DNA of 64,000 nucleotides. Origin: Prillingera fragicola (taxonomy: Eukaryota; Basidiomycota; Tremellomycetes; Trichosporonales; Trichosporonaceae). Both the position numbers and the translations under genes were made by a program. The DNA lies in NCBI GenBank assembly GCA_002335605.1, contig BEDY01000013.1:310001-374000 (forward strand), read 5' to 3'. The notes under the pieces are model-generated. The model saw only the letters and a program-made list of their open reading frames with translations. It made no database searches and had not been told where the DNA came from. Shown here one piece after another: positions 1 through 10,393 of the stretch. Each line of letters begins with the position of its first letter. Positions within the stretch are counted from its first letter, which is position 1.

Positions 1-1570
1 GCGGGGGGGAGCAAATGGTCCCCTGTCGCAGCAAGAAGAGGACCCAAGGACGGGAAGGGTCTACCCGGCAGTCTCTTTTGCGCGTTTCGACTATGCACAC
101 CGGAGGGTATGTAGGCTGTGCACAAGGGTTCTGCTGCTGCTGTCCAAATCCCGTTTGGTGTAAAATGATAACAAACGTAAAATGGGTCGGTGAATGCTTT
201 ATGCTTTGATAGACTGATTCTGCGTTTTGCAGGAGCGAGATTCAAACAGGAGGCGTCTGTTCGGCACCTTACGGCAGGGAAGAAACCTCGTTTGGGGTGG
301 TGCACGCCGTGTGGCGAGGACAGGCGTACACGGCTGTTGCAGTCCAGGCGGCGGCGATGGCTCGGCAGATACGCAGAGGGCTTGCAAGGGAGATTGGATG
401 AGTAACACGCACGCAAAACAGTCTCAGCTCGGCAGCAGCAGCACCAACAGCGGCAGATCTTTAGGTTTCCTTGCCCAGCAACAGCTCTAGACATTTTTCG
501 GCTTGCGTGCTATCTAGGATATGCATCCTGAACAACCCTTGTGGTCGCCCCGACCCTCTGATTCTTGACGCACGCACGCCTGGTGCGCTATCGGGCCGTG
601 GTTCTTAGGGAGATTGACAGAGATCCTGTGCCTCGCACATCCCATCCTCCTGTCGCTCCCCGTACTCCACCCCGGAAAAATCAACAGACTGTAGCGCAGA
701 GGAGCTTGGAGCTGCAGCAGCACCTGGCAGACATGCAGTAGTGCCGACTTGCAGCTCACAGGCCATGCAGCAAACAACAGTGGTGCATAGGCGCCAGCTC
801 CAAGCGGCCATGAACACAGAGGACCCCGTCTTTCAGACACACTCAGTGAGTAATATGAACCCTGGTTCCTCGTTCCTGTCCCCGCCGTCCAGAGCTTACT
901 AGGCGCAGAAGCGGCGTACCAGAGCAGAGGAGACAGTGTCGGTGGCAGATCCGTAGTGCTAGTGTCCGGGGCAGGCCCAGACTTTGCCTGGGACAGGTTC
1001 GGTGACTCTCGGCGCGGGTTTGGCCTCTTTTGCCATGCATACCCCACGCGAAACCCTGCAGTTTGTCTAAACACCTCGGCAGATGGTGGATGACGACGAG
1101 GTGGCTTCCAGAGGCCAGAGGTGTCTGTCAAGTGGCAGGGAGATGTAGGGTTAATCGGCTGCACAGCTTGGATCACATCCTGCAGATCACTGTCCACGTC
1201 CAGTTGAGGCCAAACAACGCAGGCAAGTGCCTTGGGCGGCACAACATTGCACCCAAAGACATCCATCCGCAGACCAGGATCCTCTGTTCCCTGGCCGGCC
1301 GTGGCTTGGCACGGTCACTGCGGATGAACATATGGTTGAAGGAGAGCGCGACAATCTACACTCACGCACGGGGACGCGTCGCGCCCGGGCTGCGGCTCGA
1401 TGGACGTGCCGGGTGTGCCTCTGATCCACTTTCCTGGCTCTTGTTGTGCGCCCTAGCGCGTCGTGTCCAATGTTAGGGTGTGCATGTGTTGTGGGTGTTT
1501 GTTGATACATACATACAACGGAGGGAGAAGCGATCGCATACCTCGGTAACGCTGTTTGATGACGCAAGGG
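1..1570. other. Left-edge region without a supported gene
   Basis: I see no supported gene here. The longest open frame is on the minus strand (about 514-1266, 250 codons), but it starts without a clear leader, has no recognisable motif or low-complexity pattern, and overlaps other equally long frames on both strands. No tRNA-like or rRNA-like element was seen. The segment follows the 3' end of rrn7, so it contains that gene's 3' UTR and terminator. Confidence 0.4.
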
Positions 1571-3665
1571 CTATCCAAAACTGTGGCTCTCGCGTATTCC
1601 ACCGCGAACGCGATTCATGGCCGGCGAGCTGTTGGACTGGACGCGCCGGGGGCGGGCAGCTTCCATGCGCCGCTCAAAGCGTTCGACTACTTCGGCGACC
1701 TCGGACGCGTCGACGCCAATCACGTCGGCGGCAGCTTGGAGGACAGCCTCGAGTTGTGGCGGGAGCGAGCCCGTGATGTCGTCCGTGTCGTAGCTCTTTA
1801 GGCGCTCGCCGGGCATCAGTGGCAGACTGCGGGTCGGGGTGGACATCTTTGGTGCGGCAGCTTGGGTGACTGGGTTTGTCCACGCCTTGGTGTAGAAGGC
1901 TTCCCACTGAGTGGACGGCGGGGGGTTGGGCTCCCGCTCGAGCTGTGACAATGACGGCCGAGGGATGGGGAATGGTCCGCCACCTGGCGTCAGCGTCGTC
2001 CGGCATACCAGACTCACCATTGCCGTGGTCGCGGTTCTCCAGGAGTACTTGCTCGCACTGGTCCAGGAAACGGTCAATGTCATCGCCGTCCATGACATCG
2101 AAACGTCTGCAATCAGCGTCGAGCCGGCGGGTGGCACTCACTGCTTCTCCATCTCGACTTTTGATCCCTTGAGCACTCCACTCTCCGCATATTTCTGGAG
2201 CTCGGCAACCCACTCATCTCCCGGTATGAGATCGATAAGAGGGTCAATTTTGAGAAGAGGTAACCTGCCGTCAGCTTCGACCCCACGCCAGGACATACCG
2301 CTCCTGGCCATCCAACCCGTAAGCCAGTTTCATGACAACCACCCATCCAGCGGCAATGCTTAGCTCGGGCATCGCAATATCAGAGTACCTGCTCGTCTTG
2401 TCATACGTCCTCTCGTCGGCGCCAGCCGAATTGCGTCGCCGTTGAGTGATCTGGTTCACATGGGCGTCATTCAGCGACATGTTGGCGTCCACGAGCCGGA
2501 GAAAGTTCAACACTTGCGTGGTTGTTATGGCTGTGTGTCAGCGATGTCTAGCCAGGGGCACTTACAAGTACCTCCAAGTTGGGAGACTACGTGCCAGGCC
2601 AGTGGGGTCGTGTTCATCTCTGGGATGGACTGGCCAAAATGTCGCGTAAGGACTCGGGCAAATCGGCGCGTGGACTCGAACAGAAAAGATGGATCCGGCG
2701 AGCGATGAGGCTGCAAGGCTTTGCGAACATGCAAGTTCATCCGGCTCCGCATCTCCAGGGGTACGAGAGTAGACTTGCCAAAGGCGACGTAAGGGATGTG
2801 GTTCGTGTTGATTAGTCTGTGCGGTCAGAGCGAGGTCTCAGGACCAACCCACGATTCAAGTTCCACATGTGTGAACGGTATCCGAAGAATCCAGAGCGAC
2901 AGCATAAGGCACACCAGTGTGTCGTATGCGTTTGGGGCGCGACGGCGCTTCCAAGAGGTCGTGGCTTCGCCATCCTCTATATCGCGGTACAGGTCCAACT
3001 CCTCCTTGACTGGTGGGTCTGCGTCGCTGTCCTCTTCGAGCTCGGCGATCAGGTCAGGATCAATGTCCTCCTTTTCATCTTCACTCTTTATCGGCATTTC
3101 GTTGTCTGACCCTTCGGTGTCGGACCCATAGGTTCCCAAGACCAGTGGCGGAGGCGGGGAAACGGATCGACTTCGTGGTCTGTCGGGCAAGTCAGACACC
3201 ATGAGCTGATACGTCCATAGATCGCGTGTAATAAGCTGCAATCAGCTCGGTACAGCTGCGTGAACCCACCTCAATTTCGCTTGGCAGTTCCCAGAGATTC
3301 TTGAGCGCCCGCACCTGGTGACGCAGCATGAGCTGCAGCGCCTGTAATCGCAGCCACTCTGCGTCTTCCCCGTGAAGGACTGGACAGTCAGCGCCAGCCT
3401 GTACCGCTACGCACAGTTCTTATCTCCTCGTCCCTCCATCTGCCGTTTATTTACTCGTGGACCCTTGGTTAGCCTGCGCTTCATGAGTGCATGGCCTGTC
3501 ATCTCCGCGACGAGGTTCTCAGATCGTACGCCCTGGTCGTCAGCGACATCCCCGACACAGTGAGCGACCTACCTGTAGGACGTGTCCTTCATCGCAGACG
3601 ACGCTGCCAGTGACAGCATCTTTGCGCCACTTGCGTGACCCGCAGACGCGACACTTTTTGGCCAT
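1571..3665 (-). CDS. rrn7: RNA polymerase I core-factor subunit Rrn7 (TAF1B-like), 603 aa
   Basis: TFIIB-like subunit of the Pol I core factor; in the nucleolus it recruits Pol I to the rDNA promoter. Nine exons close in phase: 3573-3665, 3415-3532, 3270-3379, 2853-3235, 2566-2816, 2299-2530, 2142-2264, 2018-2106, 1571-1983. The N-terminus is the family zinc ribbon with C5, C8, C24 and H28. It is followed by a leucine-rich helical block (residues about 75-107) ending in ELPSEIE, then RDLW, an acidic insert (about 135-175), and the cyclin-fold region with the typical LRIPFTHVELES, IPYVAFGK and MPELSIAAGWVVVMKLAYG stretches. The Zn-ribbon start, the cyclin-like block and their order identify the family; the C-terminal quarter is less diagnostic. 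It is divergent from nop7, with 288 bp between the two ATGs. Exon borders use GTAGGT, GTGGGT and GTATGT donors as well as GTGAGT, so individual junctions may be off by a few codons. Confidence 0.85.
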
Positions 3666-3953
3666 GTCAGGTCGTTGGTAGTCGTTGAAGAAGGATGGGA
3701 CAAGAAGTGGAGGTTTGAACTTGTCAATAGCAAGATTCAGGAACGGCACGTGACTGATTAGGGTTGGTGCTGCAGAGTTTGTAGTCCATAATCCTAATGC
3801 CAATTACAAATCTGCCGGTTCAATCTGGTTCCGCTAATCCGGTGGCAAAGTACTCGGGACCAAAAAACTTCGAAGTTGAAGACGTCCACTTGGTCTGCGC
3901 AGAAGCTCATCTTTACTCAAAATCGTCCCAGAGACGACACTTCAACTAGCAAC
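3666..3953. promoter_or_regulatory. Shared divergent promoter of rrn7 and nop7
   Basis: The 288 bp between the two start codons must carry both promoters and both 5' UTRs. No TATA box is obvious. The nop7 ATG sits in a good context (CAACATGG), and the side next to it is rich in CAACT/ACTTC-type leader sequence. One gene serves rRNA transcription and the other 60S assembly, so co-regulation is a reasonable inference; the sequence itself only shows the arrangement. Confidence 0.6.
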
Positions 3954-5958
3954 ATGGCCAAGATCAAGAAGAGGGGAGAGTCCGGTGCCGCCAAGAACTA
4001 CGTTACGCGTAACCAGGCGCTCAAGAAGCTCCAGATTTCGCTTTCCGACTTCCGTCGCCTGTGTATTCTCAAGGGTGAGTCTTGTTGCCATCAAGCAAAG
4101 CAACTTGTCACTGACCATCAGGCATCTACCCCCGTGACCCCGTTCACAAGAAGCGTGCCAACAAGGGCTCGTCGGCTCCCGCCTCGTTCTACTACCACAA
4201 GGACATCCAGTACCTCCTCCACGAGCCTCTGCTTGTCAAGTTCCGCGAGCACAAGGCCTTTGCCAAGAAGCTCGCGCGCGCTGTTGGCCGTGGCGAGTGG
4301 GGTCTTGCCAAGAACCTCGAGGCTAGCAAGCCCGTCGCCCGTCTTGACCACCTTGTCAAGGAGCGCTACCCCACCTTCACTCTCGCTCTCCAGGATCTCC
4401 AGGATCCCCTCAACCTGGTGCACCTGTTCAGCACTCTTCCTACCAACCCCATCCCCGGCAAGACCATTGTCCCCACCGAGGTCATTGCCGAGTGCTCGCG
4501 CCTGAACAACGAGTGGAAGGTCTGGGCTATCCGTACCCACTCGCTCCGCAAGGTGTTCCTTGGCATCAAGGGTGTCTACTACGAGTGTGAGGTTCCCGGC
4601 CACGGTGGCGAGCCCATCAAGGTCCGCTGGCTCGAGGGCTTCGAGTTCCAGCAGCACGTTCCCCACGACGTCGACTTCCGTATCCTCCTCACCTTCCTCG
4701 AGCTCTACCGCACTCTCATCGCATTCACTCTCTACAAGCTCTACAACGACGAGAACCTCGTCTACCCCCCTCCCCTTGACGTTGAGCAGGACGCTGCCGG
4801 AGAGACTGTTGGTGCCTTCCGCCTTGTCGAGAACAAGACTGCCGGCACTGCTGGTACCGCTGGTGTGTCCAAGAAGGCCGTTAAGCGTGCCATCAAGGGC
4901 ATCACCGCCACCGTCGGCGATGACGACGAGGACGTTGACATGGACGACGAGGAGACTGCCGAGGAGGACGAGGACTTTGTTGAGCGCCCCGCCAAGGCGG
5001 ACGCCGAGGTTGAGGACGTGGTCAAGGCTCCTCTCCCGACCTACACCTCGCTTCTGGCCTCGAATGCCCCCTCGAGCTCGCGCAACCTCCTCTTCTCGCC
5101 CTACACCTTCTACCTCTCGCGTGAGACCTCATCGCGCACCTGGGAGTTTGTCATTCGCGCCATGGGTGGCCGCGTTGTCACCTCGCTCACTGCCTCCACC
5201 CCGGACAACGCCCCCAACGCCGACGCCATCACCCACGTTCTCATTGACCGCCCCATGACCGAGGAGAGGAGGCGTGAGCTCCAGGGCGACCGCAAGTGGG
5301 TCTGGGTCCAGCCCCAGTGGGTTGCCGACTGTGTCAACCGCAGCAAGATTCTTGGTGCGGACGAGTACGGACCTGGCAAGCTCCTCCCCCCTCACTTGAG
5401 CCCCTGGGAGACTGAGGGTGAGCTCGAGCGCCCCTGGCTCGAGGCTGACCTCGGTGCTACCGTCGAGGATGCCGAGGACGAGGACGTCGAGGTCGACGCC
5501 GCTGTCGCCAGCGAGGATGAGGAGGAGGAGGAGGAGAGCGAGGAGGCCGACGAGTCCGACTTCCCCCCCGCGCTTCTCGCCGCTGCTCGCGCACCGGGAG
5601 ACGCAACTCTTCTGCACGCTGCCGAGCTCGAGGCCGAGGCCAACAGCACGAGCCACTCTGCGTTCCGCGCCCAGCTCAAGGAGGCGACCAAGCTCTTTGG
5701 TGGTGCTGCCAAGAAGGAGACCAAGAAGGGTGGCGACGGCGACCTGCGCAAGATCATGATGACCAACAAGAAGGCCAAGCTGTACGAGAAGATGAAGTAC
5801 GGAAACGCCGAGCGCCAGGCCGAGGTGAGTGTTTTCATGACAATGCGGCGGACGTGTGCTGACAAGTGTTACAGAAGGCCAAGCTCGAGCAGCGCAGGAA
5901 GGAGATTGAGAAGCGCAACCGCCGCGCACAGCGTGCTGGCAATGTTAGCAAGGCTTAA
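3954..5958 (+). CDS. nop7: Pescadillo homolog Nop7, 60S ribosome assembly factor, 635 aa
   Basis: Pescadillo/Nop7 acts in the nucleolus in the PeBoW complex (with Erb1 and Ytm1), which is needed for 27S pre-rRNA processing and 60S maturation. Exons 3954-4074, 4122-5824 and 5875-5958 close in phase. The N-terminal Pescadillo domain is complete (about residues 1-290, starting [11 protein letters not shown] with the conserved [16 protein letters not shown] block). It is followed by an acidic tract (about 305-327) and one BRCT domain (about 360-445, with [10 protein letters not shown] and the WVADC motif). A second Glu/Asp tract lies at about 487-520, with a basic coiled-coil tail to the stop. 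The length is normal for the family. The second intron falls just before the last 27 codons. Codon choice is strongly biased to C-ending codons, as expected for a well-expressed gene. Confidence 0.97.
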
Positions 5959-7337
5959 GGAGTGGAGGGGGATGAGACTATGGATAGACTTTTGGCACTG
6001 GATTTGATCATGCATGCTGTATACCACTAGCACCAATCATTAGCCAGCCCGAACATGAAACGCACTGCCGGCGGATTTCTCAAGAGTGAACGGGCCAGGG
6101 ATCAACCGCAGCAGCGTTGGCTTCAGCCCTGCCAAGACCTCCACACGACTGTACAGGTTTGTATGAGGCATTTAGAGTTACCCGCCGCACAAGTTGGATG
6201 TGGGCGTGGGATCCTTGAGACCTGTCGCGTCAGTGGCTTCAGGAGAGGACAATGGCGCCAGCGCGCACATCAGTTGTACCCAAGTACCCAAGCCACGGGC
6301 CACGGGGAACAGGGTGGTCAGAGAGCTGCCCAAACGCACTCACCGCGAACGCAGCGCTGGCAACGTTGACCAAATTGGGAGCGCGTGTAAGTGCGGGTCG
6401 CGCCGCTGCGCCTGAGTGCTCCCAGAGACGCCAGGGGGGAGATCCCAAACCTTGCACTACCGGGAGGCCATCCCCTCAATGATGGAACCGGGCTCGGGGG
6501 ATCCAGGCCTGTGGCCTGTGGCTCGTCGGCGTAATGATCGTGGACGACCAAGAAGGTAAGGTTGACCCTCGGGGAATGTGAGATTACTGCGCGGATCGAG
6601 GGCTGGCGCCACGAGGATTCCGCACATCGCGGATATGCCCTAGATTGTAAGAAATGGATCGTCATCGCTCAGCGGGCTCTGACTGTCCACAGTCGTGCGT
6701 GCTTGGGAATGGTGAGTGTGTACTGCCTGTGAATGGGAGTCTCTATGCATGCAGCAGTCTATACAGTGAGTGACAGGTGTGCATGGGAGTGAGCGCGTCG
6801 CGTGCGGTACGGACAAATTACTGGGACGTGGACAAAGTGTGCATGTGGCGGCGATTTTAGCGAGGAATGAGGTCATTGGTGTCGGGAGTGGCACAATGAG
6901 GTCATGTCTTGATACAACGGGTGGTAGAGACTGGATGAGATGTGGGCATCATCCGGTGGTCTGTCGCGCGTGGAGTCTGTGACGACTGGCCGACAGACTA
7001 GGTGGCTACAGGTGGCACAACGCAGGGGACGGGTCGACAGGTGCGGCGGCTCTGCGACAAATGACATCAGGGGTGGTTGCGAGCCGCCGTCACATGCTGC
7101 TGCGGCCGCCGTCGTGAAGCGTTCGAGGCGTGGGTGACCCGCCAAGGGAATGCACTCTGCTGAACAAAGGCCTCGATGTACCCGCGGCAAGGTCGTGGGA
7201 GGCCAGGCTTGGCCTGTCGATGGCACTATGTTGTCGACACATATAAGTGAGCTCGTCAGATCCACCTCTCTGTCTCTTCCAACCTCCCTCAACTTTACCT
7301 ACTACACCCAAACTACCTACCTCACCAACAAACCAAC
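5959..7337. other. Intergenic region, nop7 to metallothionein-like gene
   Basis: About 1.4 kb with no supported gene. Frames on both strands are short and mutually overlapping, with no family signature. The right end carries the TATA-bearing promoter of the Cys-rich gene. I looked for an obvious copper-response element of the kind known in Cryptococcus and did not see a clear copy. Confidence 0.5.
7241..7247 (+). promoter_or_regulatory. TATA box of the metallothionein-like gene
   Basis: ATATAAG lies 97 bp upstream of the ATG at 7338. A CT-rich leader with repeated CTACC and CCAAC units follows and runs into an ACCAACATGG start. This looks like the promoter of a strongly inducible gene. Confidence 0.6.
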
Positions 7338-7911
7338 ATGGACGCTATCAAGAAGGCTATCACGTGAGCACCCCCTGCACGGTCGCACGACCCATGTCTT
7401 CACTTACCAGTGACTGACCTCCCTCCCCAGCGGATGCAAGTGCAAGGCTGAGGAGATCGGCACCACCTGCCGCTGCCGTGGCCAGTGCGAGTGCAAGACC
7501 AACAAGTGCAAGTGCCCCCAGTGCCCCGGCCGTGTCCGCGCCGCTGGCCGCCACACCTCGTCGTCGAGCTCGGACTCTGACGACGACGACAACATGAAGC
7601 GCCGCCGCGCCGTCAAGAAGCAGCAGCGCATGGCCGGCGGCGGTGCCGGTATGGGCGCCGGCGGCATGACTGGCGGCATGGGTGCCGGTGGCATGCACGC
7701 CGGTGGTGCCCACGCTGGTCACCAGCACGGTATGGGTGGCCAGCCCGGCATGGGCGGCGCCATGGGTGGCCAGCAGGCCCTCGGCGGCCAGCCCGGCATG
7801 GGTGGCCAGCACGCCATGGGCGGCCAGCCCGGCATGGGCGGTGCCATGGGTGGCCAGCCCGGCATGGGTGGCCAGCCCGGCATGGGCGGCCAGCCCGGCG
7901 GTCGCTACTAG
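7338..7911 (+). CDS. Metallothionein-like protein with Gly/Met/Gln-repeat tail, 168 aa
   Basis: Two exons (7338-7363 and 7431-7911). Residues 10-41 carry nine cysteines arranged CxC-x8-CxC-x3-CxC-x4-CxC-x2-C. This resembles the seven-Cys fungal copper-metallothionein motif with one extra CxC pair, so Cu(I) or Zn/Cd binding is the likely role. A Ser run followed by an Asp run (about 48-60) and a Lys/Arg cluster (MKRRRAVKK) lead into a low-complexity tail of about 95 residues. The tail is built from GGM, GAGGM and GGQPGMGG units with a few His. Met- and His-rich repeats can also bind Cu(I), but that is inference. The gene is small with a strong promoter. An alternative reading is a Gly-rich structural or prion-like protein with a chance Cys cluster; the regular CxC spacing argues against that. 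No close named family is recognised for the whole protein. Confidence 0.8.
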
Positions 7912-9327
7912 ACGCTTAGGGCTCTCGACCCCCGTCGACGACAAGTTGAGCCCCGGCCCCGCGACTCGAGTGATTAGGGTGTTGTAGTCAGCAGCAGGTA
8001 GTTGAAGAAATGAAAGAAGAAGAAGTACTGCGCCGTATACCAATTGTTGCACTGCGCTCGTGACTAACAGTGAGCTCGACGCCGACAGCGAGCAAGACCG
8101 TAGCGTACTGGTGTGAGCGGTGTGGCCACCGTCGTCTTTGCCACCAAGCCACACAGGTGTGACGTCGACGTGGAAGGCGACACCGCTCACCCCCAGGACG
8201 CTACGGTCAGGCAGCCCTCGACGTCATGGTGCGTGACACTGTGGTCATCGACCAATGCGGTGCAGACCTCTGCATGCAGCTCCAAGCTGCATGCGAGCAT
8301 TGTCACGATGGCAGCAGTGTCGTGTGCAGGCTGTCGTGTGATGACGTCTTGAGCTCCATCGTCACCGACAATGGTCACCGACAATGGGCGTCGGTGGATC
8401 TCGTGGGGCTGCTGAGGCAAGCTAAGCAAGTCTGAAGACGTGCGGGTGGCGATCGTGGCGACTGATGGTCTGGGTGTGTGTTGGCCAGGTCGCACGACCA
8501 TGAGCCTTAGATCGCACGACCAAGAGCGCTGGTGGACTCTGCTGGTCATGAGAGTGGGTGGCAACGTTGACGTCTGGCCTGGTCTTTATGTACACTAGCA
8601 TCGCAACAGCCATGCACTGCCAAAGCACGCCATTACCATGCAATCCACGCTACAAGACCCACAAGGTCGCATGACGATCACTCATGACCGGCACGGTCGT
8701 CACCCGTGCACTGTCGCACGCAATCTCCCACTCCTTCACATCAGCCAACGGCCATGAGGACCCCAGCGGCCACGCCCATGCGACAGATCATGCAGCTACG
8801 ACGCAGCCCTTGGCAGGGGAGACATGCTTATCTAGGGATTGATAACGATGCGTACCACTCTGCTGGGTCAAGTGGGAGTGAGCACGCCATCGTGTCTGCG
8901 GTCAAGTGTCCACGACGCCGTGGTGGAGGTTGTCCAGCCCCAGTCTCCCCACCCTGTGTATGTATCAATGCACTCTCAACGCGTCTCCTGGCATGTTCCC
9001 CGCGCTACTGTGCAGGCTCAACGAGCTGTGAGGTCGCCGTTAACGACCTCGACAGTGAGGACAGGCCGCACAGGTCGTCTGAGAACCATGACCGTGCTGG
9101 TGCTCGTCATGGCACTACTGGTGTGGTCACGACGTCATCGCAGCCTGGGTGGCAAACCGCCACTCTTGCCTACTTCGTGGCTGGCACACCATGCCCCCTC
9201 TTTCGATGCCATGTGCCAGCTGCAGCTGCCAGGTGCTGCAAGTGCATGGACGTCGTTGAGGCAGCTTGCAACCGCTCAGCCAAAGAGCTGCCAATCCTGC
9301 GGGCCAAAAAAGGAATGAATCCCGTTA
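7912..9327. other. Intergenic region with short direct and inverted repeats
   Basis: About 1.4 kb with no supported gene; the plus-strand frame of 225 codons near 8706-9383 runs through the antisense of a tRNA and has no motif. Small repeats are present: GTCACCGACAATGG twice in tandem (8361-8387), and a GGTCG-CA-CGACC inverted repeat at 8488-8499 with a one-base variant at 8510-8521. The same 12-mer occurs in the intron of the preceding gene (7381-7392). Confidence 0.4.
9306..9311 (-). terminator. Pol III terminator of tRNA-Ser
   Basis: A run of six T on the minus strand begins 17 nt past the 3' end of the tRNA, as expected for RNA polymerase III termination. Confidence 0.7.
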
Positions 9328-9409
9328 CGACTGAAGTGAGGTTCGAACTCACGCGTGCAGAGCACACTACCTTAGCAAGGTAGCACCTTAACCACTCGGT
9401 CATCCAGCC
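9328..9409 (-). tRNA. tRNA-Ser (anticodon GCT)
   Basis: The minus strand folds as a class II tRNA. The acceptor is GGCTGGA paired with TTCAGTC (two G-U pairs). The D arm is followed by an anticodon stem CTACC/GGTAG with loop TTGCTAA, giving anticodon GCT for AGC/AGT codons. A long variable arm follows (typical of tRNA-Ser), then T stem GTGAG/CTCAC with loop TTCGAAC, and discriminator G. It has no intron. Length is 82 nt without CCA. Confidence 0.93.
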
Positions 9410-9749
9410 TCGCTCGATTGCCAATTTTTGCATACCTTTAGCCGCGGAACCTAATTTTCTAATGGACGTCTATTGAAATTTCAATGAAAATTCAAATCTC
9501 GTGCGTCTCGCTTGAACAGCTGTTGGGTGCACCATTGAGCATAGAGGAGCCCGCCTGTGCTCTCAGTAGAAGCCGGTTCAGTCCCTACTTCCTTCGCCGG
9601 GCTCTCCTAGCTGTTCAATGCAGGCAGAAACTCATGTCAAAAACGCGGAATCAAATCCACCACCCCCAACCCATCTTCCTTTCCTCCGCCGATTCCCGGT
9701 CACCAGAACACCTCTGGCGACAGCTGTGTGTCGCAGGAGGCCAAAAAAA
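9410..9749. other. Spacer between the two tRNA genes
   Basis: 340 bp with no gene seen. It contains an imperfect inverted repeat (GAGGAGCCCG near 9546 and CGGGCTCTCC near 9597) and a T7 run (9743-9749, minus strand) that terminates the neighbouring tRNA-Asn. Confidence 0.4.
9743..9749 (-). terminator. Pol III terminator of tRNA-Asn
   Basis: Seven consecutive T on the minus strand start directly after the discriminator base of the tRNA. Confidence 0.75.
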
Positions 9750-9844
9750 CTACCCCACACGGGCTCGAACCGTGGACCTCGGAGTTGTTTGTAATCTAGT
9801 GATTTATAACAGCTCCACGCGCTAGCCAACTGAGCCATAGGGTA
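9750..9844 (-). tRNA. tRNA-Asn (anticodon GTT) with an intron
   Basis: The minus strand gives acceptor TACCCTA/TGGGGTA (one G-U pair) with discriminator G, D arm GCTC/GCGC, T stem CACGG/CCGTG and loop TTCGAGC. The anticodon stem TGGAG/CTCCG starts with loop bases CTGTTA, so the anticodon is GTT. About 21 nt then intervene before the 3' half of the stem, placing an intron after position 37 as is normal for eukaryotic tRNAs. The D and anticodon arms (TTGGCTAGCGCGT...GCTGTTA) match eukaryotic tRNA-Asn. Odd points are one mismatched pair in the D stem and a U-A first acceptor pair. tRNA-Ile(TAT) was considered because the letters TTATAA occur, but the stem fixes the loop at GTT. Confidence 0.8.
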
Positions 9845-10094
9845 TTTCATGACATTGTTGTGTCCACGGACACTATAGATGCGCTGGTGCCTCGCTGGTC
9901 ATCGTGGTACTGTAAACGAGTTTGCGAGAGTTGTGCGATTTTGCGTATATCATTATTCATGCAGATCGTGACCATTCGTCGTGTTTACAGGCCCTCTTTA
10001 GCCGCGTCCCTCCTAACTGTTCTGCCCGCTGTTCATGAACCCCACAGGCTCATTGGACGTTGGCGGCGGCAGGGGCGGGCTCTCCCTGTGCGCG

Positions 10095-10393
10095 TCAGCC
10101 GTGCTCTCCCCAATATGCAATGCTGAAAGGCCATAGAGATATTGCGGTGTCAATGTGAGCAAGAAGAGTCACTCACATTGCCTCACCACCCTCTGCGGCG
10201 ATGATAGCGCGGATGAGCGCGTGTGCTTCGGCCCTGGGGTCGAGCGGCGGCGTCTCGGCGGGCACGTCGGTGGGAGGGCAGGCTTCAGAGTTGGCTGATG
10301 GGGCCGAGCTGCGTGTTAGTCTGTTGTTCGGGGGGAGGAGGCTCACAAGGAAGAGGTCATTGCGGCGGGGCGGGGGGTGGGGTTCATTGACAT
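10095..10393 (-). CDS. Small three-exon gene, 68-aa protein of unknown function
   Basis: I do not recognise the family. Exons 10347-10393, 10177-10308 and 10095-10122 (minus) have exact GTGAGC/GTGAGT donors, CTAAC and CTTTCAG acceptor contexts, and close in phase to 207 nt. The N-terminal half is Pro/Ser/Ala-rich and disordered. The C-terminal 30 residues are a compact conserved-looking segment with RAEAHALIRAII followed by an EGGEA turn and IIAYWGEHG at the very end. No signal peptide or Cys is seen. Three well-formed exons with a conserved-looking end favour a real gene over chance. A second in-frame Met at codon 3 is an alternative start. Confidence 0.6.

Noticed and set aside
514..1266. 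250-codon minus frame at the left edge
   Set aside because: No motif, no promoter-like leader, and overlaps similar-sized frames on the other strand. Left unassigned rather than called a gene.
5129..5929. 266-codon minus frame inside nop7
   Set aside because: Antisense to the Pescadillo coding sequence; it arises from C-ending codon bias.
7360..8190. 276-codon minus frame, Ala/Gly/His-rich
   Set aside because: It is antisense to the metallothionein-like gene; its repeats are the complement of the GGM/GQPGMGG coding repeat.
9546..9608. tRNA-like or snoRNA-like hairpin between the two tRNA genes
   Set aside because: The stem is imperfect and no anticodon arm, T loop or C/D or H/ACA boxes could be placed.
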